Shown here: in pieces, positions 35,229 to 44,498 of the stretch
Layout: each line of letters opens with the position of its first letter
Numbering within the stretch: position 1 is the first letter of the stretch
Assembly (NCBI GenBank): GCA_900544675.1
Contig: UQVZ01000003.1
Coordinates: 66,130-130,129 of the forward strand
Direction of reading: 5' to 3'
DNA: 64,000 nucleotides
Source of the DNA: an uncultured Bacteroides sp.
Lineage (GTDB): Bacteria; Bacteroidota; Bacteroidia; Bacteroidales; Bacteroidaceae
Notes under the pieces: generated by a model
What the model saw: the letters and a program-made list of their open reading frames with translations, nothing else
What the model was told of the DNA's origin: nothing
Database searches by the model: none
Made by a program: the position numbers and the translations under genes

Positions 35229-36829
35229 TAGATATGAGAAGTCTGGGGTTGCCTGTCCGCCGATGGGTACCCAATTGGCTGGCTTTGGCGAGCGCTTTCA
35301 TTGTGATGCTTCCGGTATTTATGGTAAACGGCTCGTACACGGGCAGTATGCTGGAGGTCTCGAATACGCTGGGAACCAATACCGAGGATATCACGATGGG
35401 TTATTATGCCACTTCGGCAGGCATGGCGATTGGCTATCCCATCATTCCCCGAGTATTGTCGGCTTTCCCCGCCAAGTTCCTTTTGCTGGTCGACCTTTCG
35501 TTGCAATTCCTGTTGAGCTGGGTGTGTGCCCGCTCGCAGAATGCCGATATCCTGATTGTGGCAAGTTTCGCTATCGGATTCCTGAAAGGTTTCATGATGT
35601 TGTGGTTCATTCACATGGCGCGTTTCATCTTCAGTCCGAAGGATGTGCGGAGCGAGTTCTATTCCTACTTTTATCCGTTGGTGTTCGGGTTCGGCCAGCT
35701 CTCGATGGTGCTGACTGCCGAGCTTGCCTATCATTACGACTGGAAATACATGTATTATTTCATGATGATTCTGCTTTTGCTGAGCATCGTGGTCGTGGTG
35801 GTGCTCTACCGTCAGGATGCCAAGATAGAGAAGATTCCGCTTAAGGACCTTCACTTGCGCGAAATGCTGGTGATAGCCGTAGGGGTACTGATGCTGATGT
35901 ATGTGGCGAACTACGGAAAGATGCTCGACTGGATGGCATCGTTCAAGATATGTGCCTATATCGTGATAGCCCCTATCCTGATAGCTTTCTTCATCTGGCT
36001 GCAGGCAACTACGGAGAAGCCTTTTGTCAACCTGGCTCCCCTCTACCAGCCGAAAGCGATAGTAGGTTATCTCTATATGATGCTGGTCATGTTTTTCAGT
36101 ACTTCGACCTCGTTGCTTACCAACTATATGACTTCCATTCTACAGGTAGATTCTACGCGCACGTACCTATTATATATATGGATGCTTCCCGGTTATGCCC
36201 TGGGAGCCTTTATCTGTTTCTGGTGGTTCAGGTGGCAGCGTTGGCGTTTCCGTTTTCTGATAGCGGGCGGAATGGCTTGCTTTGCGGTGTTTTTCGGCAT
36301 CTTGTATTTTACCATATCGCCGGAAAGCACTTACGAGATGTTGTTTTTCCCGGTATTCATACGGGGGCTGGGGATGTTGGTCGTAATCATAGCCTTTGCC
36401 CTCTTTGCGGTAGAAGACCTGAATCCGAAGTTCTTGTTGTCGAATGCCTTCTTCCTGATACTTTGCCGTTCGGTCTTGGCACCGGTCATGGCGACTTCAT
36501 TCTATAGCAATGTCTTGTATCATCTGCAGCAGAAATACATGTATTCGTTGTCGGAAACCATTACGATGGTCGACCCGCTGGCAGCATCGAAATTCACCCA
36601 GTCGTTAAGCAGCGGGATAGGGCAAGGGCATGGTTATGCCGAGGCTACACAGATGGCCACCACATCGCTTTATTCCACCCTGCAGCAGCAAAGCCTGTTG
36701 CTGGCGTTGAAAGATATTTTGGGCTGGTTGTTTATCGTGACATTGGTGATAGCCGTCGTTTCCCGTTTCATCCCGTTCCATAAAACCGTCCGGGTTACCT
36801 TCGCTAAGGCAGGCGATGATATGGTGTGA
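35225..36829 (+). CDS. MFS drug exporter, DHA2 (EmrB-like)
   Basis: A 534-residue permease with about 14 hydrophobic segments, the DHA2 number, partnered by the adaptor and TolC-type channel of the same operon. It begins with a cytoplasmic stretch and WVPNWLALASAFIVMLPVFMVNGSY, followed by LGTNTEDITMGYYATSAGMAIGYPI. The proximal motif A of typical MFS pumps is not clear, as in other Bacteroidetes members of this group. Substrates cannot be told from sequence. Confidence 0.88.
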   Translation: MIDMRSLGLPVRRWVPNWLALASAFIVMLPVFMVNGSYTGSMLEVSNTLGTNTEDITMGYYATSAGMAIGYPIIPRVLSAFPAKFLLLVDLSLQFLLSWVCARSQNADILIVASFAIGFLKGFMMLWFIHMARFIFSPKDVRSEFYSYFYPLVFGFGQLSMVLTAELAYHYDWKYMYYFMMILLLLSIVVVVVLYRQDAKIEKIPLKDLHLREMLVIAVGVLMLMYVANYGKMLDWMASFKICAYIVIAPILIAFFIWLQATTEKPFVNLAPLYQPKAIVGYLYMMLVMFFSTSTSLLTNYMTSILQVDSTRTYLLYIWMLPGYALGAFICFWWFRWQRWRFRFLIAGGMACFAVFFGILYFTISPESTYEMLFFPVFIRGLGMLVVIIAFALFAVEDLNPKFLLSNAFFLILCRSVLAPVMATSFYSNVLYHLQQKYMYSLSETITMVDPLAASKFTQSLSSGIGQGHGYAEATQMATTSLYSTLQQQSLLLALKDILGWLFIVTLVIAVVSRFIPFHKTVRVTFAKAGDDMV

Positions 36830-36850
36830 TGTGTGTATATTAAGGACTCA

Positions 36851-36942
36851 AATACAGAGGCACAGAGACACAGAGACACAGAGAAAGAAATATCATATGA
36901 TTATTAAATAGATAAAATTCTGTGTCTCTGTGCCTTTGTGTT
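36851..36942. repeat. Long inverted repeat, CACAGAGAC family, copy 2
   Basis: A 24-bp arm at 36851-36874 (AATACAGAGGCACAGAG...) pairs with 36919-36942 with about 22 of 24 matches. It fills the gap between two convergent genes, where it could terminate both. Confidence 0.7.
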
Positions 36943-36953
36943 CAAAAATGATT

Positions 36954-38141
36954 TTATTCTATGCCCAGTTTCACTTTCAGCTCTTTTGACAAGGCGTCTT
37001 TATGCAGCAGGATGTAGATGGTTTTGGCGCGTACATAGCTTTCCGACATATTCAGGTATCCGCCGAAACGGTTGCTGTCGGCTGCCCACGAGTTTTTGGT
37101 GATGTAATATTTCGTACCGTTCTGGTCGGTCACGATACCGGTGATATGCATCAGGTGGTCATCGGTAGTCTTTCCGGCTTCATATCCCTTTTGGCGGATT
37201 TCGGGAGTCACGTTGATTTCCGGATAAGGGCGTTTGAAATGGAAGACTTCAGCCAGACGTTCGTTTGCGCTGAGTTGTCCCCAATGGGCACGGTCGCTGT
37301 CTTTATACAAGTCCGTATTTTCCACATCCGGATTGATGGCCACTCCGTTGTTGAACGAGAATCCCGGTTCGCTGACATCTCCGTCCCAACACAACGTATA
37401 TCCGCCTTTCAGGGCTTCGTCCATTACGCTAATCAGCTCGTCCAGCGGCAGGTTATACATCCGGCTATGTTCCCAGTTGTCGGGTATTTCCACTTCAAAA
37501 GCTTCGTAGTAAGGCTTGTGGGTGAAGCTGGTTAGCGGGATATAGTCGTCGGTATCAATATCCAGACTTTCGGCGAAGCTCTTGGGCGTATATTCTTTTC
37601 CTTTGTAAGTGAACGTTTCGGGCAATTTGCCGAAATAGATGTCAAACAAGCTGTTGGCAAGTTGCCGGTATTGTTCGCTGTTCTTTTTCTGTTTGACTGC
37701 TTCGGCGGAAATGGCTTCCACGTAGCCCGCCAGTTCCGTGTGGTTGTGTATCGGCGAGTCGTAGTTGATGCCCGTATAGACTTCTTCGGGTACGATGCCC
37801 ACTTGATTGAACGCCGTAATCCAACTGGTCGTGATGCTTCCTTGGGTCACGTTGCCTTTGCCGTGGCGCAACAGGTTATCCGCCATTTGGTTCAGGTATT
37901 TTTGACGCACGATGAACATTTCCGACAAGTCGTATTCGCCTTTTCCCTGGCGCAACAGTTCCGATTCGACAAACGAAGTGGTGGCAAAACACCAGCAGGT
38001 CCCGCTTACAGCCTGGTCTTTTACCGGCGTGGCTTTTTGTTGTACTACCGTCGTGAATTGGTATCCTTCTTTTTCTTCTTCTGCCATTCCCGGCATAGCG
38101 GTCAGTAGGAAGGCAATCCATACATACTGTTTCAGTTTCAT
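36954..38141 (-). CDS. Secreted C1-family cysteine peptidase (bleomycin hydrolase/aminopeptidase C-like)
   Basis: A 395-residue papain-fold peptidase. The start is the ATG at 38139-38141, followed by the signal peptide MKLKQYVWIAFLLTAMPGMA, so it acts in the periplasm or outside, unlike cytoplasmic PepC. The catalytic Cys is in VSGTCWCFATTSF, His in DDHLMHITGIV, and Asn in YYITKNSWAADSNRFGGYL. Length is a little below PepC (about 450). The gene has its own -7 element TACCTTTG at 38177-38184. Confidence 0.9.
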   Translation of the reverse strand: MKLKQYVWIAFLLTAMPGMAEEEKEGYQFTTVVQQKATPVKDQAVSGTCWCFATTSFVESELLRQGKGEYDLSEMFIVRQKYLNQMADNLLRHGKGNVTQGSITTSWITAFNQVGIVPEEVYTGINYDSPIHNHTELAGYVEAISAEAVKQKKNSEQYRQLANSLFDIYFGKLPETFTYKGKEYTPKSFAESLDIDTDDYIPLTSFTHKPYYEAFEVEIPDNWEHSRMYNLPLDELISVMDEALKGGYTLCWDGDVSEPGFSFNNGVAINPDVENTDLYKDSDRAHWGQLSANERLAEVFHFKRPYPEINVTPEIRQKGYEAGKTTDDHLMHITGIVTDQNGTKYYITKNSWAADSNRFGGYLNMSESYVRAKTIYILLHKDALSKELKVKLGIE

Positions 38142-38176
38142 AAGCAATTCGAGGTTTTTGTTTTCATTCTTGGCTT

Positions 38177-38184
38177 CAAAGGTA
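38177..38184 (-). promoter_or_regulatory. -7 promoter element TACCTTTG of the C1 peptidase gene
   Basis: Matches TAnnTTTG on the minus strand about 36 bp before the start codon. Confidence 0.5.
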
Positions 38185-38210
38185 ACAAAAAATAACGGAA
38201 GAAGGCAAAC

Positions 38211-39218
38211 TTATTCGGTGGTCTGCCCGTCCATCAGGTATTCTTTTCGGAAAATATCGAGGAACAGCAGGAACAATGATACCAGCAACGGTCCGAAGAT
38301 GATGCCCATAAAGCCGAAGATGGGCAAGCCGGCTACTACACCGAAGATGGTAATCAGCGGATGGATGTTCGCCATTTTCTTTTGCAGGATAAACCGAATC
38401 AGGTTATCGCATTGCGAAATAATGATGCCTCCATAAGCTAACAAGATGAGGCCATGCAGCCAGTCGCCGATGATAAAGAAGTATGCCGTGACCGGAACCC
38501 ATACAAGCGCTGTACCAACCAACGGAATGATAGACGCGAAGGCAGTAAGCATGGCTGTCAATACGGGATTGGGCGCACCGCATAGCAGGTAGCCGAATAG
38601 GGAAATGAAGCCCTGAATGATGGCCAGCAATGGGATGCCGATGGCATTGGAGCGGACAATAAGCTGGATTTTCTGCAAGACTTCACGCTTGTTGTTCTCT
38701 TCGAAAGGCAACAGGTCGGAGATGAATTTTTCCATCTTGTCTCCTTCCCACAACATGAAGAACAGCAGCATGATGGCTACGGCCAGGTTGATAATCAAAT
38801 CGCTTACACCCGTCATAATGGAATGCCCGATGGAAGACACTTGTGAGATAATGAACGACAAGTTCTTTTCAGACAAAACATCGAATCCGGTCCGCTCCTC
38901 GATGATGCTAATCATCTCCTGGGCAGGACGGATGATGTCGGCCGTATCGAAATGCAGGTTCGAAATCTGGTTGACCAATGCCCAGCTGAAGAGTGAAAGC
39001 GGGATTAATATAAATAAGGTGATGCCGATGGTGATAATCCATACGGCTGCCAGTGGCTTGATTTTCTGTTTCAGCCAGTTTGAGAATCCGCGCAAGAGCA
39101 GGTAGAGGGTGAATCCTCCCAAAATACCGTTCATGAAAGGCTGTGCCTGGTAGAACAACAGGATTCCCAAGCCTACAATCAGAATGATTAATGAATATTT
39201 CCAGTATGTTTCTTTCAT
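38211..39218 (-). CDS. AI-2E family (PerM/YdiK-like) membrane protein
   Basis: A 335-residue polytopic inner-membrane protein with about eight hydrophobic segments. The family signature appears as PNPVLTAMLTAFASIIPLVGTALVWVP and the late GVVAGLPIFGFMGIIFGPLLVSLFLLFLDIF. Members have been linked to autoinducer or ion export, but the role here is open. It follows the BASS-type transporter gene after 37 bp on the same strand and may be co-transcribed. Confidence 0.9.
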   Translation of the reverse strand: MKETYWKYSLIILIVGLGILLFYQAQPFMNGILGGFTLYLLLRGFSNWLKQKIKPLAAVWIITIGITLFILIPLSLFSWALVNQISNLHFDTADIIRPAQEMISIIEERTGFDVLSEKNLSFIISQVSSIGHSIMTGVSDLIINLAVAIMLLFFMLWEGDKMEKFISDLLPFEENNKREVLQKIQLIVRSNAIGIPLLAIIQGFISLFGYLLCGAPNPVLTAMLTAFASIIPLVGTALVWVPVTAYFFIIGDWLHGLILLAYGGIIISQCDNLIRFILQKKMANIHPLITIFGVVAGLPIFGFMGIIFGPLLVSLFLLFLDIFRKEYLMDGQTTE

Positions 39219-39255
39219 ATTCTTGAAGTTTTATGGTTTGCAAGGTATGATAAGT

Positions 39256-40206
39256 TTATGCGTTTCCGTCTTTCTTCCGTTTCTTCCAAAGCTGCCAGCT
39301 GTTGATGGTGTTTTGCCATACTACGTAGCTTCCCGGAGCTATGGCTGTGAGCGGGTTCAGGTAAGTGGCTGCCATCCAGATGGCGAGCACGGTATTCTTT
39401 TGCCCCAATGCCTGTCCGCCGCTGATGCGGTCATTGTATTTTCCGCCGATACTCTTTCCTCCCCAGAATTGCAGGCAGCAGATAATCAGTGCGGCAAATG
39501 CAATGATACATTCCTCACCGAAGGAAATGCTCCCTTCTACAATCGATTGAGTAGTCTGTCCCATGACGATGGTCAAAGATACCGCCCACAGGTAGAAAGC
39601 CATGTCTTTCAGCCCAATCAGGAAATGGTGGACAGGCGGAGCATAGCGTCTCAGCAATACTGCAATGAAGAAAGGGAAAAGCAATAGCGGGAAAACTTTT
39701 CCTAATATCCTTAAAAACGCTTCAAGGAATGAAATGTGCGAAGGCTCTACCAACGGGAAGAGTAAGGGGACTATAATGGCTGCCAGCAGATTGGATGCCA
39801 ATGTGTAGGTGGTGAGCGATGCGGCGCTTCCTCCCAGTTTGCCGGTTATGACGGCTGCGGCTGTAGCAGTAGGACAGATGAGGCAGACCATGGCTCCTTC
39901 GAGGGTGACACGCCCAAGGGTGTCGAAAGGGAATAGCAGCAACATGCCTGCCACCAGCAGGCAGGAAACCAGTTGGATAAGGAGCAGGATGTAGGTCCAG
40001 CGTCGGGGCGAAAGCTCTTTGACTTCTATTTTGCAGAAAGTGAGCAGCAATTGGGAAAAAATCAATAAGGGTGTGAGCCATTCCACCATAAACCAGGTAA
40101 AAGGCTTTAACGGAGAAAGGAAATCGAACGTGGCAAAGCAAAGGTATCCGATAACTCCTGCCAGCATGGCCAAAGGCAACGTCCAATTTTTAATGAATTG
40201 TAGCAT
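39256..40206 (-). CDS. BASS-family (bile acid:sodium symporter-like) membrane protein
   Basis: A 316-residue protein with about nine to ten hydrophobic segments; start MLQFIKNWTLPLAMLAGVIGY, ten codons inside the longest frame, because a -7 element (TATTTTTG) lies at 40234-40241. BASS-like features are the conserved CPTATAAAVITGKLGGSAASLTTYTLASNLLAAIIVP crossover segment and GGKSIGGKYNDRISGGQALGQKNTVLAIWMA. Ligand unknown; bile acids, pantoate and keto acids are known for relatives. Confidence 0.85.
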   Translation of the reverse strand: MLQFIKNWTLPLAMLAGVIGYLCFATFDFLSPLKPFTWFMVEWLTPLLIFSQLLLTFCKIEVKELSPRRWTYILLLIQLVSCLLVAGMLLLFPFDTLGRVTLEGAMVCLICPTATAAAVITGKLGGSAASLTTYTLASNLLAAIIVPLLFPLVEPSHISFLEAFLRILGKVFPLLLFPFFIAVLLRRYAPPVHHFLIGLKDMAFYLWAVSLTIVMGQTTQSIVEGSISFGEECIIAFAALIICCLQFWGGKSIGGKYNDRISGGQALGQKNTVLAIWMAATYLNPLTAIAPGSYVVWQNTINSWQLWKKRKKDGNA

Positions 40207-40233
40207 GACGGTTTCAGCTTTTTGTTTATGCCG

Positions 40234-40241
40234 CAAAAATA
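40234..40241 (-). promoter_or_regulatory. -7 promoter element TATTTTTG of the BASS-family gene
   Basis: TAnnTTTG match on the minus strand, about 28 bp before the chosen ATG. Confidence 0.45.
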
Positions 40242-40347
40242 GCGAAAAACAGTAAACAGGTTGCTTTTTTTTCTGTTTTTATAGACTTTCTCTATTAAAA
40301 TAGCTAATTCTTTGTCTGGCGAAGGGGAGAAACCCACAAAAAACTAT

Positions 40348-40355
40348 TACCTTTG
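40348..40355 (+). promoter_or_regulatory. -7 promoter element TACCTTTG of the amidase gene
   Basis: TAnnTTTG match only 16 bp before the ATG at 40371, giving a very short leader and excluding the in-frame upstream start at 40353. Confidence 0.6.
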
Positions 40356-40370
40356 CACCAGACTGATAAC

Positions 40371-41534
40371 ATGAGGAAGCATAGATTTAACATACTATAT
40401 ATATATTGTTTCTTTCTATCTTTTCTGACAACGGTTACAGCTGCCGAGGTTTCAGATAAATCGTTTACGGTGGTTATCGATGCAGGACATGGAGGCAATG
40501 ACCCTGGAGCTATCGGGAGACGGGGACGTGAAAAGAACATCAACCTGAACGTAGCATTGAAGTTGGGTAAGTTGATAGAAGAACATTGCAGCGATACGAA
40601 GGTGGTTTATACCCGCAAGAAAGATACTTTCGTACCGTTGCATAAACGTGCCGATATAGCCAATGCAGCCAAGGCGAATCTGTTCATTTCCATTCATACC
40701 AATTCGGTAGCTTCCAGAAACAGTAAGGTGAGCGGTACGGAAACGTATACATTAGGACTTCATCGTACGGAAGACAATCTGGAGGTAGCTAAGAAGGAAA
40801 ACTCGGTTATCTTGATAGAGGATGACTATCAGCAGCGTTATGCCGGTTTCAATCCCAATTCTTCCGAGAGTTATATCATTTTCGAGTTGATGCAAGACAA
40901 ATATATGGCGCAAAGTGTAAACTTTGCCCAGTTGGTTCAGAAGCAATTCCGTCAGAGTGCACGCCGTATAGATAAAGGTGTGCATCAGGCAGGTTTTCTG
41001 GTGCTTCGTGAAACGACGATGCCCAGTGTGCTGATTGAACTGGGGTACATAACCAATGCTGCTGAGGAACAGTACCTGCTTTCCGATAAGGGAAGTTCTG
41101 CTTTGGCGAAGAGCATTTATCAGGCTTTTCTGTCTTATAAGCAGGGACAGGAAGGTTCGGCGGGTGCCGTTTCCGGCAATGTCTCTTCAGAGCCCGATAA
41201 AGAAGAGGAAACAATAAATGTCCCTGCAGTCAACAAGGCAGATGCGGATGTAGCTGCTGGAAAGCCAGTCTTCAAGATTCAGATTCTGACTTCCGACCGT
41301 CTGCTGAATTCGCAAAGCCGTTTGTTTAAAGGGTTGAGCCCGGTCGGTCATTATAAAGAGAAAGGAATTTATAAATATACCTACGGTGAGAACACCGATT
41401 ACAATCAGATTTTGCGCTTGAAACGTTCGAAAGTGGACGCGAAGTTCAAGGACGCTTTCATTATCGCTTTCAAGAACGGCAAGAAAATGAATATTAATCA
41501 AGCTATCCGAGAGTTTAAACAAAATAGAAAATAA
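40371..41534 (+). CDS. N-acetylmuramoyl-L-alanine amidase (Amidase_3)
   Basis: A 387-residue cell-wall hydrolase that cuts the MurNAc-L-Ala bond, used in daughter-cell separation. Start MRKHRFN with a signal sequence (IYCFFLSFLTTVTAA). Zinc ligands are visible: His in VIDAGHGGNDPGA, Glu in GREKNINLNVALK, His in LFISIHTNS; the catalytic Glu is in VLIELGYITN. After an acidic low-complexity linker (residues about 265-300) comes a C-terminal SPOR-like domain (VFKIQILTSDRLL). It is 15 bp upstream of the MCE gene and very likely co-transcribed. Confidence 0.92.
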   Translation: MRKHRFNILYIYCFFLSFLTTVTAAEVSDKSFTVVIDAGHGGNDPGAIGRRGREKNINLNVALKLGKLIEEHCSDTKVVYTRKKDTFVPLHKRADIANAAKANLFISIHTNSVASRNSKVSGTETYTLGLHRTEDNLEVAKKENSVILIEDDYQQRYAGFNPNSSESYIIFELMQDKYMAQSVNFAQLVQKQFRQSARRIDKGVHQAGFLVLRETTMPSVLIELGYITNAAEEQYLLSDKGSSALAKSIYQAFLSYKQGQEGSAGAVSGNVSSEPDKEEETINVPAVNKADADVAAGKPVFKIQILTSDRLLNSQSRLFKGLSPVGHYKEKGIYKYTYGENTDYNQILRLKRSKVDAKFKDAFIIAFKNGKKMNINQAIREFKQNRK

Positions 41535-41549
41535 AAAGTATAACAGTAT

Positions 41550-42437
41550 ATGAGAAAAGAATTTAAGATAGGATTAGCCGGTATAGCTGCCTTGATTATC
41601 TTGTTTTGCGGCATCAAGTATTTGAAGGGCATCAATATGTTTAAGCCCGAAAGCTATTATTTAGTGGAGTTTGAAAATGTGAACGGACTTCCCGAATCCA
41701 GTCCGGTGTTTGCCAATGGCTTTAAAATTGGTCTTGTGCGTGATATCAAATACAATTACCAGCATCCGGGACATGTGTTGGTTGGCATCGAGTTGGATCA
41801 GAATATGAAAGTGCCTGTAGGAAGCCGTGCCGAACTAGTGACAGAAATGTTGGGAACAGTGAAGATGAATATCTTGCTGAACTTGGAGAGTACCGAATAT
41901 ATTTCTCAAAATGATACTATCCCCGGTTTTGCCAATAACGGTCTTTTAGGTGCTGCCGAGTCGGATTTGCTTCCCAAGCTGCAACAGATGCTTCCGAAGA
42001 TGGACTCGATTCTGGCTTCGGTAAACAAATTGTTGGCTGATCCTGCTTTGACGCAGACCTTGCACAATGCCGAGCAGCTTACCTCATCCTTAAATGCGAC
42101 AAGCCAGCAACTCAATAAACTGATGAGTAACGATGTTCCGCAGATGACCGAAAATGTAAACGCCATTACTGCCAACCTGAAAACTATCAGCGATAACCTG
42201 AAGGGTGTAGACTATGCTTCCACCCTTTCGAAAGTGGATTCTACGCTGGAAAATGTCCGCTTGTTGACAGATAAATTGAATCAGAAAGACAATACGCTCG
42301 GTTTGTTGATGAACGATTCGTCTCTGTATCAGAACCTGAATGCGACAGCAGCTAACGCTGCCAGCCTGTTGAAAGATTTGGAGACCCATCCGAAGCGTTA
42401 CGTTCACTTCTCATTGTTTGGGAAAAAAGATAAATAA
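41550..42437 (+). CDS. MCE-family protein (MlaD-like lipid-transport component)
   Basis: A 295-residue protein with one N-terminal transmembrane helix (IGLAGIAALIILFCGIKYLKG), a single MCE domain (residues about 35-120: YYLVEFENVNGLPESSPVFANGFKIGLV), and a helical C-terminus with repeated Asn/Leu-rich heptads (LTSSLNATSQQLNKLMSN). MCE proteins carry phospholipids between the inner and outer membranes. The ATPase and permease partners usual for Mla are not adjacent. It shares an operon with the amidase. Confidence 0.9.
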   Translation: MRKEFKIGLAGIAALIILFCGIKYLKGINMFKPESYYLVEFENVNGLPESSPVFANGFKIGLVRDIKYNYQHPGHVLVGIELDQNMKVPVGSRAELVTEMLGTVKMNILLNLESTEYISQNDTIPGFANNGLLGAAESDLLPKLQQMLPKMDSILASVNKLLADPALTQTLHNAEQLTSSLNATSQQLNKLMSNDVPQMTENVNAITANLKTISDNLKGVDYASTLSKVDSTLENVRLLTDKLNQKDNTLGLLMNDSSLYQNLNATAANAASLLKDLETHPKRYVHFSLFGKKDK

Positions 42438-42763
42438 CTACGTTATATAGAAATTGTCTAAATAATTTTTAGACTGGTATATCGGATTGTTTATAGGCTA
42501 ATTCTTTGATATTCAGTAATAGAATAGAGAAGAATTAGTCTTTGTGCGCTCTGCGGTTTGGTTAATAAGACATTGAAAAACAAACCCTTGCAAATTTACA
42601 AATGCGTTGTAATATTCATTGCAAAAGCATTAAAAACAAGGTGTTGAAAACCAATATATTATAGAAGCTTGAAAAAAAGCAAGCGAAACGGCATTTGTTT
42701 TTGTAGAAATAGATTGCGAACTTTGCTTCGTAGAAGTATTGCTTAAAAATAGAGAGAATAAAT
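42438..42763. other. AT-rich intergenic region upstream of dnaA
   Basis: 326 bp without a gene. It contains AT-rich runs and one TGTTGAAAA (one mismatch from the DnaA-box complement TGTGGAAAA), but no cluster of TTATCCACA-type boxes. It holds the dnaA promoter; use as oriC is not supported from sequence alone. Confidence 0.5.
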
Positions 42764-44170
42764 ATGATTGAGAACAATCAGGCTATTGTATTGTGGCAAC
42801 GTTGCCTTAACTTTATTCGGGATAACGTTAATACGACAGCCTTTACTACTTGGTTTGAACCTATCGTTCCTGTCAAATACGAGGGGAAGGCGTTGACTAT
42901 TGGAGTTCCGAGTCCTTTCTTCTATGAATACCTGGAAGAAAAGTATGTAGACCTCCTGCGTGCCGCTATTTATAAAGAAATAGGGGAGGGCACCGAGTTG
43001 ATGTATTCCATTCTGACTGATAAGACGAATCACATTGCTATTGATATGAAAGGGACAGAACGCTCTGGCGCTTTGCCCCCTCAAAAACCTGTGCATGATG
43101 GAAATAAGGCTCCTACATTGTTGCAGGCACCTGTCGTTCAGGATTTGGACCCGCATCTGAACCCGAACTATAATTTTGAGAACTTTATCAAGGGTACAAG
43201 CAATGAGTTTTCGCGTACGGTGGCAGAAACGGTGGCACAGAACCCCGCTCGTACTTTCAATCCTTTATTCTTGTATGGACCTTCGGGAGTGGGAAAGACC
43301 CATCTGGTCACGGCTATAGGCACGCGTATCAAGGAGTTATATCCTGAAAAAAGAGTGTTGTATGTATCCGCTCATTTGTTTCAGGTTCAGTATACTGACT
43401 CAGTACGTACCAATCATTTCAATGATTTCATCAGTTTTTATCAGACGATTGATGTGCTGATAATAGATGATATCCAGGAGTTTGCCGGGATGACGAAGAC
43501 GCAGAACACGTTCTTCCATATCTTCAATCATCTGCATCAGAACGGGAAACAGCTTATCCTGACTTCCGACCGTGCTCCGGTGATGTTGCAGGGTATGGAA
43601 GACCGTTTGCTGACACGATTCAAGTGGGGTTTGATAGCCGAACTGGAAAAACCCGATATCGAATTGCGTAAGAATATCTTGCGCAGTAAGATACGCCGCG
43701 ACGGACTTACGATACCCGAATCGGTTATCTGTTACATTGCAGAGAATGTAAACGAGAGTGTGCGCGAACTGGAAGGTATTGTAAACTCATTGCTGGTATA
43801 TTCTATCCAATTGAAGCGAGAAATCAATCTGGAACTGGCTCAGCATATTGTTCAGAAGGCTGTGCGTTGTGCCGAAGTGAAACCGCTTACCGTCAATGAT
43901 ATCATTGAGAAAGTGTGCAAGCATTATCAGATAGATACTTCTGCCATTCATACCAAGACGCGTAAGCGCGAAGTGGTGCAGGTCCGCCAGCTTGCCATGT
44001 ATCTGGCAAAGAAGCATACCGATGTTTCTTCGGGTAAGATCGGTCAGCTCATCGGGAATAAAGACCATGCCACGGTGCTTCATGCCTGCAAGATTATTAA
44101 GGACCAGGTAGAAGTGGATAAGGCTTTCAAGAGCGAAGTGGAAGAAATCGAAGCCAGTTTGCGCCAATAA
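42764..44170 (+). CDS. dnaA: Chromosomal replication initiator protein DnaA
   Basis: A 468-residue full-length DnaA. Domain I (residues 1-80) begins LWQRCLNFIRDNVNTTAFTTWFEPI; a short linker leads to NPNYNFENFIKGTSNEFSRTVA. The AAA+ core has GPSGVGKTHLV (Walker A), VLIIDDIQEF (Walker B) and LTSDRAPV (sensor 1), with a likely arginine finger in MEDRLLTRFKWGL. The C-terminal DNA-binding domain ends with the signature GQLIGNKDHATVLHACK. No dnaN or recF lies next to it, as is common in Bacteroidales. Confidence 0.97.
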   Translation: MIENNQAIVLWQRCLNFIRDNVNTTAFTTWFEPIVPVKYEGKALTIGVPSPFFYEYLEEKYVDLLRAAIYKEIGEGTELMYSILTDKTNHIAIDMKGTERSGALPPQKPVHDGNKAPTLLQAPVVQDLDPHLNPNYNFENFIKGTSNEFSRTVAETVAQNPARTFNPLFLYGPSGVGKTHLVTAIGTRIKELYPEKRVLYVSAHLFQVQYTDSVRTNHFNDFISFYQTIDVLIIDDIQEFAGMTKTQNTFFHIFNHLHQNGKQLILTSDRAPVMLQGMEDRLLTRFKWGLIAELEKPDIELRKNILRSKIRRDGLTIPESVICYIAENVNESVRELEGIVNSLLVYSIQLKREINLELAQHIVQKAVRCAEVKPLTVNDIIEKVCKHYQIDTSAIHTKTRKREVVQVRQLAMYLAKKHTDVSSGKIGQLIGNKDHATVLHACKIIKDQVEVDKAFKSEVEEIEASLRQ

Positions 44171-44214
44171 GGGGTAAGAAAAACAGGTTTAGAGATATTT
44201 CTTGGGGAAAAGGG

Positions 44215-44245
44215 TTGCATATATCAAAAGATTGTTGTACCTTTG
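44215..44245 (+). promoter_or_regulatory. -33/-7 promoter of the tRNA-Arg gene
   Basis: TTG at 44215-44217 and TACCTTTG at 44238-44245 with 20 bp between, a near-perfect Bacteroidetes promoter about 20 bp before the mature tRNA. Confidence 0.75.
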
Positions 44246-44265
44246 CACTCGCAATAAACAAAAGG

Positions 44266-44339
<74 letters not shown>

Positions 44340-44343
44340 CAGA

Positions 44344-44384
44344 AATCAGCAAGTAGTTTTTTCTATTTGCTGATTTTTGTTTTT
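44344..44384 (+). terminator. Terminator after tRNA-Arg
   Basis: AATCAGCAAGTAG pairs with CTATTTGCTGATT (one G-T pair) around TTTTTT and is followed by a T-rich tail. Confidence 0.8.
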
Positions 44385-44440
44385 ATGCCTTTTTGAAACT
44401 TATCCTCTTCGGAATGTTTAACGCTGCCCCGTTTTTAGGC

Positions 44441-44474
44441 AAAAAGAAAGCGCGAAACCTTGCGGAATCGCGCT
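44441..44474 (-). terminator. Terminator of the higBA operon
   Basis: On the minus strand AGCGCGA (44474-44468) pairs with TCGCGCT (44455-44449), followed by TTCTTTTT. It lies 25 bp after the antitoxin stop. Confidence 0.7.
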
Positions 44475-44498
44475 GAGAAACATTTATTTAGATATAAA

